A stretch of DNA of 40,975 nt from an uncultured Sphingomonas sp. (GCA_913775025.1 CAJYJW010000239.1:1-40975); one strand, 5' to 3'. Positions 21,015-29,911 are shown, counted from the stretch's first letter. Notes: a model not told the origin generated them from the letters alone. Numbers and translations: made by a program.

Positions 21015-21071
21015 ATGTGGCGGAGCATGATCTGGCGGTGTGAGGGGCGGAGGGCCGCCGTGCCTTGCCCA
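21015..21071. repeat. Direct repeat copy B (57 bp, exact)
   Basis: Identical to 6375-6431; here it is not attached to a deacetylase gene and lies about 105 bp upstream of nhaA. Confidence 0.95.
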
Positions 21072-21176
21072 TGCGGAGAGCGGGTGCGATAGCGGGGGCG
21101 GGTGTTCGCCGCTTGGGGGTGGGCAGGTTGTCTCAGGCATCGGTCGGGCCGCCGGTGGCGATCCTCCTGTGTTCGG

Positions 21177-22352
21177 ATGCCCTTCATGCCCGCCGTCCTC
21201 CGCCGCATCAGCGCGCTGCGCCGTTTCCTCGAAGCCCAAGCCGCCGCCGGCATCGTGCTGATGGCCGCCGCCGCCGTGGCGCTTGGGCTCGCCAATTCGC
21301 CGTGGGGGCCGGGGTATGCGGCGTTGCTGCATATGCCCGCCGGGCCGCTTTCGATCGGGCACTGGATCAACGACGGGCTGATGGCGCTGTTCTTCCTGCT
21401 CGTGGGGCTGGAGATCAAGCGAGAGCTGGCGGACGGCGGCCTCGCCACATGGCGGCAGCGCGCCCTGCCCGGTATCGCGGCGCTGGGCGGAATGATCGTG
21501 CCGGCGCTCGTCTATCTCGCCTTCAACCGGGGGCCGGGCGCGGTCGGCTGGGCGATCCCGGCGGCGACCGACATCGCCTTCGCGCTGGGCGTGGTGGCGC
21601 TGCTGGGCAGGCGCGTGCCCGCCTCGCTGCGGCTGTTCCTGGCGGCGCTGGCGATCATCGACGATCTCGGCGCGGTGCTCATCATCGCGATCTTCTACAC
21701 CCACGGCCTGTCGCTGCCCGATCTGGCCGGCGCGGGGGTGGCGCTGGGGGTGCTGGCGGTGATGAACCGGCTGGGGGTGCGGCGGCTGTCGCCCTATCTC
21801 ATCGTCGGCCTGCTGCTGTGGGTGCTGGTGTTGCGATCGGGCGTCCATGCGACGCTGGCGGGGGTGATGCTGGCCTTCGCCATCCCGATGGGGCGGATGG
21901 CGGACGGCACGCCCGGCCCGCTCCACCGGCTGGAGGCGGCGCTGCATGGGCCGGTGGGGTTCCTGATCGTGCCGCTGTTCGGGCTGGCGAATGCGGGGGT
22001 GGCGGTGATCGGCCTGCCGCCGGGGGCGTTCGCCGCGCCGGTCACGCTCGGCGTGGGGCTGGGCCTGCTGGCGGGCAAGGTGGCGGGCGTATTCGGCTTC
22101 ACCGCGATCGCCATCCGCCTGAAAGTCGCGGATCGCCCCGCGCATGCCGGCGTGGGGCAGATGCTTGGCGTCTCGCTGCTGTGCGGGATCGGCTTTACGA
22201 TGAGCATCTTCATCACCCTGCTCGCCTTCCCCGGCGATCCGCTGCTGCAATCGGAGGCGAAGATCGGCGTGCTGGCCGGCTCGTTCGTCGCCGGCCTGCT
22301 CGGCTATCTGGTGCTGCGGGTATCGGCGCGCGAGGGGGAGCGGCGGCGGTGA
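21177..22352 (+). CDS. nhaA: Na+/H+ antiporter NhaA
   Basis: HWINDGLMALFFLLVGLEIKREL; GWAIPAATDIAFALGVVALLG; LAIIDDLGAVLIIAIFYT; GIGFTMSIFITLLAF. Confidence 0.96.
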   Translation: MPFMPAVLRRISALRRFLEAQAAAGIVLMAAAAVALGLANSPWGPGYAALLHMPAGPLSIGHWINDGLMALFFLLVGLEIKRELADGGLATWRQRALPGIAALGGMIVPALVYLAFNRGPGAVGWAIPAATDIAFALGVVALLGRRVPASLRLFLAALAIIDDLGAVLIIAIFYTHGLSLPDLAGAGVALGVLAVMNRLGVRRLSPYLIVGLLLWVLVLRSGVHATLAGVMLAFAIPMGRMADGTPGPLHRLEAALHGPVGFLIVPLFGLANAGVAVIGLPPGAFAAPVTLGVGLGLLAGKVAGVFGFTAIAIRLKVADRPAHAGVGQMLGVSLLCGIGFTMSIFITLLAFPGDPLLQSEAKIGVLAGSFVAGLLGYLVLRVSAREGERRR

Positions 22353-22353
22353 G

Positions 22354-22375
22354 GCCGGGGGCCGTCGCCCCCGAG
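22354..22375 (+). terminator. Possible factor-independent terminator hairpin after nhaA (no T-tract)
   Basis: 7-bp stem cgggggc-cgtc-gcccccg (22356-22373) right after the stop codon; no following T run. Confidence 0.35.
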
Positions 22376-22567
22376 GCTATCCGGCCGGGCGGCAGCCGGG
22401 GAGGCCAGCGGCACGATGCCGGCGCGCGCGATCGATCGGCCGCCCGACGCCGGCGGGAGGCGGTTTTCCCGAAGCCGGCCCGGCGGCGGCATGATCCCGG
22501 CGCCACGGCCGCTGCCCCGCCCGCCCTGATCGGGTTGGTTGAACGGGACGGGCTGCCGCAGGTCCGG

Positions 22568-23119
22568 TCAATGGGCCGGCGGCTGCATGAACTCTATGAT
22601 GATATGGTCCGGGCCTGAAACATAGGCCACCAGGGTTCCCTTTCGTGGACCACCCGCGATCGGCAGCGGGCTCCCCTTGGCCTTCCATCCCGCCGCCTCG
22701 ACGCGGGCGATGGCGGCCCGGATATCCTGCACGGTCAGGGCCAGGTGGGCCGCCCCGATCGCCCCCGCGCCGTCGGGCACCACCCCGTTCCGGTGACCTT
22801 GCGAATATTGCAACAGCTCGACCCTGTAGCCGTCCGGTGCCCTGACGATCGCCGTCTTCACGTTCGGATCATCGACACCCGTCACCTGATGCAGGAAGTC
22901 GCCCCCCATCTCCGCCCGCCGCTCGAGCGTGAAACCGAGCGCTCCCGTCCAGAACCGCACGGCTTCGTCCAGAGACGATACGGCGAAGCCCGTGTGGTCC
23001 ACGGTGGTCACGTTTGCGGCTTCGTTCATTGCACTCTCACTGGGCCGTGCCTGCATCGTGTGGGCCTGCGCCCCGGCTGCGATCAACGCCGGCAGCAGGG
23101 CGGAAACGATCTTCATCAT
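22568..23119 (-). CDS. VOC-family (glyoxalase/dioxygenase-like) protein with possible signal peptide
   Basis: VTTVDHTGFAVSSLDEAVRFWTGALGFTLERRAEMGG...HLALTVQDIRAAIARVEAAGWK...DPDGYRVELLQ-type repeats; alternative start at 23029 (MNEAANVTTVDH) would remove the putative signal. Confidence 0.88.
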   Translation of the reverse strand: MMKIVSALLPALIAAGAQAHTMQARPSESAMNEAANVTTVDHTGFAVSSLDEAVRFWTGALGFTLERRAEMGGDFLHQVTGVDDPNVKTAIVRAPDGYRVELLQYSQGHRNGVVPDGAGAIGAAHLALTVQDIRAAIARVEAAGWKAKGSPLPIAGGPRKGTLVAYVSGPDHIIIEFMQPPAH

Positions 23120-23265
23120 GACGCCGTAACGGCTGGGCGTCTCCCTGAGAAGGACCCTCTAACGGGACCGGGGAGAATGAAGGAGCGGGACATTCCGCAA
23201 GCGGGTTTAGGCGTGACGTAGCGGCTTATCGCCATGGCCGGCGTCGGACGGTGGCGCCCGGCCCC

Positions 23266-24045
23266 CTACCCCGGCGACGCCGCCGATCCGGCGAGCAGCC
23301 CGCCGTCGATGGTGAATTCCGCCCCTGTCACATATGTCGCCTCGTCGGAGGCGAGCATCGCCGCGATCGCCGCCACCTCCTCCGCCTGCCCGAAGCGTTT
23401 CAGAGGCGTATCGGCGACGAGGGCGGCCATGCGGGCCTCGCGATCGGGGCCGTCGCCCAGCATCGGCTCCCACATGGGGGTCAGGATCGCGGCGGGGTGG
23501 ATCGAATTGCAGCGGATCCGCCAGCCCTGCTGCGCGGCGTACAGCGCCACCGTCTTGCTGTGGTTGCGCACCGCCGCCTTGGACGAGGCGTAGGCCGCCG
23601 CGCCGGGAATGCCGACCAACCCCGAGCGCGACGAGATGTTGATGATCGATCCCGCACCCGCTGTCTTCATCGCAGCCAGCGCATAGCGGCAGCCGAGAAA
23701 GGTGCCGTCGAGGTTGACGCGGTGGACGGCGCGCCAGTCCGCAAGGCTGGCATGCTCGGGGTCGTGCGGCCCCGCGCCCTGCTCGAACCCGGTGATGCCG
23801 GCGTTGTTGACCACCACGTCGGCTGCGGGCACCCGCTCCGCCAGCCGCGCCCAGTCCGCCTCCTCGGCGACGTCGAGCGCGAGGAAGCGCGCGCCGATCG
23901 CGTCGGCGGCCGCCTGCCCCGCCGGCACGTCGATATCGGTCAGGATCACCGCTGCGCCCTCATCGCGGAAGCGGGCGGCGATCGCCCGCCCGATGCCACG
24001 CGCGCCGCCGGTGACGACGCACGTCTTGTCTGTCAGTCGTTGCAT
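23266..24045 (-). CDS. SDR-family oxidoreductase
   Basis: [18 protein letters not shown] (Gly-rich NAD motif), [32 protein letters not shown] (Ser-Tyr-Lys), IDGGLLAG. Confidence 0.95.
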   Translation of the reverse strand: MQRLTDKTCVVTGGARGIGRAIAARFRDEGAAVILTDIDVPAGQAAADAIGARFLALDVAEEADWARLAERVPAADVVVNNAGITGFEQGAGPHDPEHASLADWRAVHRVNLDGTFLGCRYALAAMKTAGAGSIINISSRSGLVGIPGAAAYASSKAAVRNHSKTVALYAAQQGWRIRCNSIHPAAILTPMWEPMLGDGPDREARMAALVADTPLKRFGQAEEVAAIAAMLASDEATYVTGAEFTIDGGLLAGSAASPG

Positions 24046-24261
24046 GATGCTCTTTCAGGAAAAGGGATCCGATCGGCGGGCCATGCCGCCGCGTCGTGCC
24101 GTCCGCCTTAGCGGTGCCGCTGGATCATCCCGAACACTCCCGATATGCGCGCCGGACGGTATGGCATCGGGCGGGGCGGTGCAAGGCGTCGCCTAAGGCC
24201 GGAGGCTTGAACCCCCCCGCCGCTCCGGCCAGGCTATGGCATCCGCCCGAAGGGAGACGCG

Positions 24262-24657
24262 GTGATGCATGTGCCGGAAGGGTTCGCGGTGGTGACGCCT
24301 TATGTCTTCGCGCGCGATGCCGATGCCTATGTCCGCTTCCTAGAGGCGGCGTTCGGCGCGCGCGAGATCGGCCGCAGCACCACGCCGGACGGGCTGATCG
24401 CCAACTGCCAGCTCCGCTTCGGTACCACCACAATCATGGTGAGCGAGGCATCGGCCGAGTTCCCGCCGGGCCGCGCCGCCTTCTGCCTCTATGTGGCGGA
24501 TGCCGATGCCGCGATGGCGATGGCCGAACGCGCCGGCGCGGACCGGATCATGGATGTGGCGGACATGCCCTATGGCGACAGGCAGGGCGGCATCCGCGAT
24601 CCCGGCGGCAATGTGTGGTGGCTATCCCAGCGGCTGACCGCCGCGCCCTATTTCTAA
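24262..24657 (+). CDS. VOC-family protein (PhnB/glyoxalase-like)
   Basis: VTPYVFARDADAYVRFLEAAFGAREIGRSTTPDGLIANCQLRFGTTTIMVSEA...DRQGGIRDPGGNVWWLSQ. Confidence 0.9.
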   Translation: MMHVPEGFAVVTPYVFARDADAYVRFLEAAFGAREIGRSTTPDGLIANCQLRFGTTTIMVSEASAEFPPGRAAFCLYVADADAAMAMAERAGADRIMDVADMPYGDRQGGIRDPGGNVWWLSQRLTAAPYF

Positions 24658-24747
24658 CGCGCGTGCCCGGCGATCGCGGTTGAGTGGAAGGGTGGCCGGC
24701 GCACCCCGCCTTGCTTCTCCCGCACGAGCCAAGGTGTCGCCATACTC

Positions 24748-25580
24748 TTAGCGGCCCGCCGGCCTGCCGATCGCGGGGAGCAGCAGGGGAGCGCCTCGCC
24801 CCGCCCCTTCCCTCGCGAACCACGGCGTCACCAGCAGGTGCGGCACGGCGAGGGCGGCCATGCCGGCGAAGGCGGCCTCCAGCCCGGCATGATGGCGCAG
24901 CAGCAGCGCGCCCGCGACGCCCGCCAGCACGAAGGCGGCGGCGAGAACGGGGGCGACGGCGCGCATGTAGGCGGCGGTGGTGGCGCAGCCCATGAGGCGG
25001 CGGCGCGCCTCCGTCTGCGGCAGGGCGTGGAGGATGAGGAAGCCGGCCGAGAAGCCGACGAGCGGCGGCAGCGCCGCCAGCGCCACGACGCCCAGCGCCA
25101 GCCGCCTGTCCCGCCGCCGCCAGGCCAGCGCCAGCAGCAGCGCGGCGGCCAGCCCGCCCGCTATGACCAGCCCCGTGAGCAGCATCGGCGGCAGCGGCCG
25201 CCCGCCGCCCGCCTCCGCGACGATCGCGGCGTAGGCGGCGGCATGGAACAGGGCGGGGATGGCGATCGGCCCGAGCCCACGGGCAAGGCGTTCGGGCAGG
25301 CCCGCACGCACCGCATCCTCCATCCCGAAATGCCAGGCGGAGGCGAGCAGGAACAAGGGCAGCGCCAGCGCCGGGGCATGCATCCACCACAGCAGGCAGC
25401 CGAGCGCCACCGCGCCATAGAGGCCAAGAAACAGTGTCCGGCGGGCGGGGGCAACGATGGCGAGGTCGCTCGCCCCATGCGCCAGCCCGATTCCGCCGAT
25501 CGCGAGGATCGCGAAGCCGAGCTCGCCACCGGCGGCAGGGCGGCGGCGGCGAGCGCCGCGGCGCCGCCGATCAGCGCCAA
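24748..25580 (-). CDS. blh: Brp/Blh-family beta-carotene 15,15'-dioxygenase, with an apparent 1-nt frameshift near 25525-25555
   Basis: In-frame reading upstream of the called 25410 start gives LGFAILAIGGIGLAHGASDLAIV (HGxxD), then LASAWHFGMEDA and MAALAVPHLLVTPWF. No usable start codon upstream in that frame; the hydrophobic N-terminus (TTG) ALIGGAAALAAAALPPVA lies one frame over. Confidence 0.75.
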
Positions 25581-25761
25581 GGATCTTTCCGTCCCGCCCC
25601 TTCCGACAGTCTGGCCGGCGGCGGGATGTTGGTGCGCTCGCCTGTCACCGGGGGCGGCATCCCTGCCCCTCCGCGACAGGCTGGCCGGCAACGGGGGCGT
25701 GGCGGCCAGCAGCCCGCCTGTCGCCGGCGGCGGGCTCATCGCCCTGCTCCCGCCGATCGTC

Positions 25762-26472
25762 TCACCGACGGCCGGCGCGGGCATCCTCGCCCAGCGCGCG
25801 ATCGACGTTGCCGGCGGCGTAGAAGGCGTAGACCACCTTGGCGACGACATCCATGATCAGGATCGCCCAGACGGAGGCGGGATCCGAGATGATCTTCATC
25901 CCCTCCGGCCCGATCAGGAAGACGATCGGATAGAGGAACCAGACGACGGTGAGGAAGCCGACGTTCTTGGCGTAGGCGGCGCCCAGCGCGCCCCCGCGGG
26001 CGTTGGCGATCGCCTTCAGCGGCCCCCACAGCAGATAGAGCACGCCCGCGAACGCCGCGCACGACCAGCCATACCATACCCACTTGATCACCGGCGCGAT
26101 CGCCAGCGACGAGACGAGCCCGGCGATCACCATCAGCACGTCCAGCACGATGATCGCGGTGAGGAAGCCGCCAACCTCGCCCGCCTTGTCGCCGCGTTCG
26201 TGGAAGGCGAGAAGGACGAGCCCGGCGAGCAGGATCGGCGTCGTCACCGACCAGTCGAGATAGCGGGCGACATAGGTGAGGCCGCCGTTCGGCGCGATCA
26301 GCGTGCCGGTGCCGAACATCATCGCCAGATAGGCGGTGGCGGCGATGAACGGCACGCTGGCGTGCAGCAGGGTGTGGTGGCGGATCGGGGGCACCTTGCC
26401 CCCCTTGGCATAGATGGCGAGCGATCCGAGCGACATGATCGCAAAGCCGATGAGGAAGGCGGACTGGTCCAC
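25762..26472 (-). CDS. Microbial (type I) rhodopsin, DTG helix-C motif, putative proton pump
   Basis: GTG start VDQSAFLIGFAIMSLG; helix C RYLDWSVTTPILLAG (D85/T89/G96 in BR numbering); YPIVFLIGPEG; helix G Schiff-base lysine MDVVAKVVYAFYAAGN. Confidence 0.95.
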   Translation of the reverse strand: MDQSAFLIGFAIMSLGSLAIYAKGGKVPPIRHHTLLHASVPFIAATAYLAMMFGTGTLIAPNGGLTYVARYLDWSVTTPILLAGLVLLAFHERGDKAGEVGGFLTAIIVLDVLMVIAGLVSSLAIAPVIKWVWYGWSCAAFAGVLYLLWGPLKAIANARGGALGAAYAKNVGFLTVVWFLYPIVFLIGPEGMKIISDPASVWAILIMDVVAKVVYAFYAAGNVDRALGEDARAGRR

Positions 26473-26612
26473 GGCGTGGGGCTCCTGAGCGTACGGGCCG
26501 GGCGCCGGCCTCTCGGAGCGGTAAACGCCACTGTGTCTTTTTGTGTCCGCCACGGTGGCGGATCGAACCGGCGGGCGCGGGGTATATCCCCTGACCTTGC
26601 CGTGGAGAGCCC

Positions 26613-27506
26613 GTGCCGCCCCGATCATCCCGCATCCCATCGCGCCGACCGGCCACGGGCATCGGCGGGGCGCGGTGGATCGGCTGGGCGGTGCTGATCG
26701 GCCGTACGGTGCGCGGCGCGTTCCGCGACGATTTCGGCATCGCGGCAAGCTCGATCGCGTTCGCCGCCTTCCTGGCGCTTATCCCGATGGCGGGGCTGGT
26801 GGCGGGGATCTACGGCCTCGTCGCCTCCCCCGCTGCCGTCGCGGCCAATATCGCGCGCCTCTCCCTCATCCTGCCCGCCGGCGCGCATCGCATCGTGGCG
26901 CAGGGGCTCGACAGCGGCCTGGTGGACCGCCACGGCGGGGTGGCGGCGCTGGCCGTGCCGCTGGGCGTGGCGCTGTTCAGCGCGCGCCGGGCGGGGCGCT
27001 CGCTGCTCCACGGGATCAACCGCGCCTGTCGGGTGGAGGTGGAGCGGCGGGGCTGGCGGCGGCAGCTCGTAGCACTGCTGCTGGTGCTGGGCTGCGCGGG
27101 GCTGGTGCTGACGGCGCTCGTCTCGCTGTCCGTCCTCGCCTTCCTGCAAAGCTATGTGCCGGACGGTCTGCCGGGGGCGCGGGCGATCACCGCGCTGATC
27201 CTGTTCGCATCGCTGACCGTGGGGGCGGGCGGCGGCCTCGCGCTCGCCTATCGCTATGCGCCGGCGAACGGGCCGGTCGATTGGGCGCGGATATGGCCGG
27301 GCACCCTGTTCGGCGTGGCGCTGTGGGGCGCGGCGACGCTCGCCTTCCGCTGGTATGTGGCGCATCTGGCGCGGTTCGACGACAGCTACGGCTCGCTATC
27401 GGCGGTGGTGGTGCTGCTGCTGTGGCTGATGCTGTCGGCCTGGGCGCTGCTGCTGGGCGCGCGCCTCAATGCCGAGGCGATGGCGGGCGGCGTGGCCCTG
27501 CGCTGA
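26613..27506 (+). CDS. YihY/virulence factor BrkB family membrane protein
   Basis: AASSIAFAAFLALIPMAGLVAGIYGL; DWARIWPGTLFGVALWGAATLAFRWYVAHLARFDDSYGSLSAVVVLLLWLMLSAWALLLGARLNAE. Confidence 0.94.
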   Translation: MPPRSSRIPSRRPATGIGGARWIGWAVLIGRTVRGAFRDDFGIAASSIAFAAFLALIPMAGLVAGIYGLVASPAAVAANIARLSLILPAGAHRIVAQGLDSGLVDRHGGVAALAVPLGVALFSARRAGRSLLHGINRACRVEVERRGWRRQLVALLLVLGCAGLVLTALVSLSVLAFLQSYVPDGLPGARAITALILFASLTVGAGGGLALAYRYAPANGPVDWARIWPGTLFGVALWGAATLAFRWYVAHLARFDDSYGSLSAVVVLLLWLMLSAWALLLGARLNAEAMAGGVALR

Positions 27507-27596
27507 TTCGCGAACGGCCGCCGGGGCGGCCCCCGGTTGGCCGACGGGGCGGATCGGTTTGGACGACATGGCGGACATGCCCCTCCCGCCGGGGGG

Positions 27597-27618
27597 TTTT
27601 TCTACCGATACCACGAAT
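27597..27618 (+). repeat. Iteron 1 (tttttctaccgataccacgaat)
   Basis: Shared core ctaccgataccacgaat with sites at 27629, 28806 and 28882 (inverted). Confidence 0.85.
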
Positions 27619-27628
27619 TTTTTCCGGG

Positions 27629-27651
27629 GTTTTCCTACCGAAACCACGAAT
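27629..27651 (+). repeat. Iteron 2 (gttttcctaccgaaaccacgaat)
   Basis: One mismatch to iteron 3; end-to-end spacing 33 bp from iteron 1, about three helical turns. Confidence 0.85.
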
Positions 27652-27776
27652 CTGCGCGGTCGCCTACAGCCGCCCGGCTGAGGCATGGTGGCGGTTCGAT
27701 CCGGGGGCATGCGGCCTTCGACATCGGACAGGCGCTGCCCCCGAGGCGGCATGAGGGAAGGGGCCAAGCAGCGGGC

Positions 27777-27806
27777 AAAAGAAAACCCGGCCGAAACCGG
27801 GTTTTC
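27777..27806 (-). terminator. Strong hairpin, intrinsic terminator for leftward transcription (possibly bidirectional)
   Basis: 10-bp perfect stem gaaaacccgg (27781-27790) / ccgggttttc (27797-27806), loop ccgaaa; minus strand continues TTTTGC. Confidence 0.75.
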
Positions 27807-27963
27807 CAAGAGATCGAAGGGAGAGCAGCTGCCCGGCAAGGCAGAGCGTCCAAACACAACGGTGGCAACGCTACCGCCCTCCCCCGAAAAGGCAAGCCTA
27901 TAAGCGCGATTTTGCGCCACGGACTTGCCTTGCCCGTGCAGCAGCCCCCGAAAGGGTGGGACT

Positions 27964-28662
27964 ATGGGCGTTTTCACGATGGCGGAGGCGCTGCAGGCGG
28001 CAGGCGCGCTCGGCCGCAAACGGCGTAGCGGGCAGCCGGTCAGGCGCGGCAGCCAGCGTAAGGGCCTATGCGAGCGCGGTTTCTGGCAGGCCTTCGATTC
28101 GCGCCAGACCGGGCGGCTGATGCGCGCCGCCGAACTCTATGACCGGGCGGGCAAGCGGCCGGGCGCGCGCAACGGATCGCTCGGCCATGTCGCGCTGGAG
28201 GTGTTGCGCGCCCTCCTCCGCCGGATCGACTATCGCACTGGCCGGCTGGACCCGGCGCTGACGACGATCATGGCCGACATCGCCCGATCCAAGGGCGCGG
28301 TGGTGCGTGCGCTCGCGGCCTTGCGCGATCACGGCTTCCTCGCCTGGATCCGCCGCTACGTGGACGTGGAGGCGGAGGGCGCCGGCCCCCGCGTGCGGCA
28401 GGTCTCCAACGCCTACCGCCTCGCCATCCCGCCCGCCGCCGCCGCCTTGCTGGGCCTGCGCGGCGGCCCCGCCCGCCTGCCCGACGACCTGCCCGAGGCG
28501 CCCCGCGTGACGATCGATGCGATGGAGGCGCGGATGCCGATCACCGGGGCGGGCACGCGGCTGGTCGGCGGGCCGCTCGGCGAGGCGCTCGACAGGCTGG
28601 CGGCGGCGTTGGTCGAGCGCGAGTCTATGGGGCAGGCAGAACCCTGGCAGATCCTGATATGA
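27964..28662 (+). CDS. Winged-HTH protein associated with plasmid replication (unknown precise role)
   Basis: ALTTIMADIARSKGAVVRALAALRDHGFLAWIRRYVDVEAEGAGPRVRQVSNAYRLAIP wHTH-like region; lies between two iteron pairs and upstream of repA. Confidence 0.8.
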   Translation: MGVFTMAEALQAAGALGRKRRSGQPVRRGSQRKGLCERGFWQAFDSRQTGRLMRAAELYDRAGKRPGARNGSLGHVALEVLRALLRRIDYRTGRLDPALTTIMADIARSKGAVVRALAALRDHGFLAWIRRYVDVEAEGAGPRVRQVSNAYRLAIPPAAAALLGLRGGPARLPDDLPEAPRVTIDAMEARMPITGAGTRLVGGPLGEALDRLAAALVERESMGQAEPWQILI

Positions 28663-28805
28663 CCGTCATGATCCACCGCACCTCCCCCTCCTGCCGCACC
28701 GTGAAGAAGACGAACCGGCTTCGCCGGTCCGGTGCTGCCGATAAAGGTGTCGGGGCCATCGTCGCATGATGCGGACAGGCCGGGGCCGGGACGTGGGCGG
28801 GGAGG

Positions 28806-28828
28806 GTTTTCCTACCGATACCACGAAT
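28806..28828 (+). repeat. Iteron 3 (gttttcctaccgataccacgaat)
   Basis: Exact inverted complement of 28882-28904. Confidence 0.9.
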
Positions 28829-28881
28829 GATGCGCGCCAGCCGTCAGCGGCGATGGCGCGATCCCCGAAAGGCGGAAAAAG

Positions 28882-28904
28882 ATTCGTGGTATCGGTAGGA
28901 AAAC
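28882..28904 (-). repeat. Iteron 4, inverted (attcgtggtatcggtaggaaaac)
   Basis: Exact 23-nt inverted copy of iteron 3, about 87 bp upstream of the repA start. Confidence 0.9.
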
Positions 28905-28990
28905 CCCCCTGCCCCGCCCTTCGCCGTGGACAGGACGCTTCGCCTCCGACAGGCTTCACCCCGTCATCCGTTCGCCCGAGGATATGAGGC

Positions 28991-29908
28991 ATGCCCGCCG
29001 CGCCCGCCCGCCCCGCCCCCCATGCCGATCTGTTCGATCTCGACAGCCCGCTCTACAGCGATGTGCATGGCGAACGGACGGTGGCCGAATTCCCCTTCTT
29101 CTCGCTGGCCAAGACCCCGCAGATGGAGCCGATGACCTTCCAGTCGGAGGATGTGCGGATCGACATCAGCCCCAGCCCGATCGGCATCGCCACCATCTAC
29201 GACAAGGAGGTGCTGCTCTACATCGCCGGGCTGATGGCCGAGAAGCTGGAGCGGGGCGAGCGCGTGGAGCATGAGATGAGCTTCACCGCGCACGACTTCT
29301 TCCGGGCGACGGGCGCCAACGCCTCGGTGAAATCATACACCAGCCTCAAGCGATCGCTGCGGCGGCTGCAGGGCACCGAGATTCTCACCAACATCGAGAC
29401 CGGCGGCGAGGGCGAGGAGGGCGGCTTCTCGTGGCTGCTCACCTGGAACACCAGCTATGCCAAGGCGGCGGACGGCACCAAGCGGCTGAAGGCGGTGCGG
29501 ATCCGGCTGTGCGACTGGCTTTATCGCGCGATCCTGAAGGACCGGCGGATCGCCGCCTATCACGCCGACTTCTTCCGCCTTGGGCCGGTCGAGCGGCGGC
29601 TGTACGAGCTGGCCATGTTCAACTGCGGCGGCGACCTCAGCTACGAGGTCGGGCTGGAGCGGCTGGCGGCCAAGGTCGGCTGCAGCGTTTCGCCCCGCAG
29701 CATCGCCAAGTTCAAACGCCAGCTGCGCGACATCGCGGACGGCGACACGCTGCCGCAATATCGCATCGAACTGCACGAGACCCGCATCCCCAGCCCCAAC
29801 GGCCGCCCCCGCGTGGAGACGAACGTCATCCTGATGCGCCGCGGCGAGGGGGAGGAGCCGGCGCTACCGGCCACGGACGGGGATAGCGAGATGCTATCCG
29901 AGGGGTAG
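28991..29908 (+). CDS. repA: Plasmid replication initiator RepA (RPA-type family)
   Basis: FPFFSLAKTPQMEPMTFQSEDVRIDISPSPIGIATIYDKEVLLYIAGLM...DFFRATGANASVKSYTSLKRSLRRLQGTEILTNI...FFRLGPVERRLYELA. Confidence 0.93.
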   Translation: MPAAPARPAPHADLFDLDSPLYSDVHGERTVAEFPFFSLAKTPQMEPMTFQSEDVRIDISPSPIGIATIYDKEVLLYIAGLMAEKLERGERVEHEMSFTAHDFFRATGANASVKSYTSLKRSLRRLQGTEILTNIETGGEGEEGGFSWLLTWNTSYAKAADGTKRLKAVRIRLCDWLYRAILKDRRIAAYHADFFRLGPVERRLYELAMFNCGGDLSYEVGLERLAAKVGCSVSPRSIAKFKRQLRDIADGDTLPQYRIELHETRIPSPNGRPRVETNVILMRRGEGEEPALPATDGDSEMLSEG

Positions 29909-29911
29909 CTT

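Noticed and set aside
21003-22618. Long ORFs on both strands over nhaA (21003-22250 -, 21065-22618 +)
   Set aside because: Low-complexity Arg/Gln/His or Gly/Ala/Arg frames overlapping the clear NhaA frame
24838-26697. 619-aa plus-strand ORF over blh and rhodopsin
   Set aside because: Shadow ORF rich in G/R/H; the opposite strand carries recognisable Blh and rhodopsin motifs
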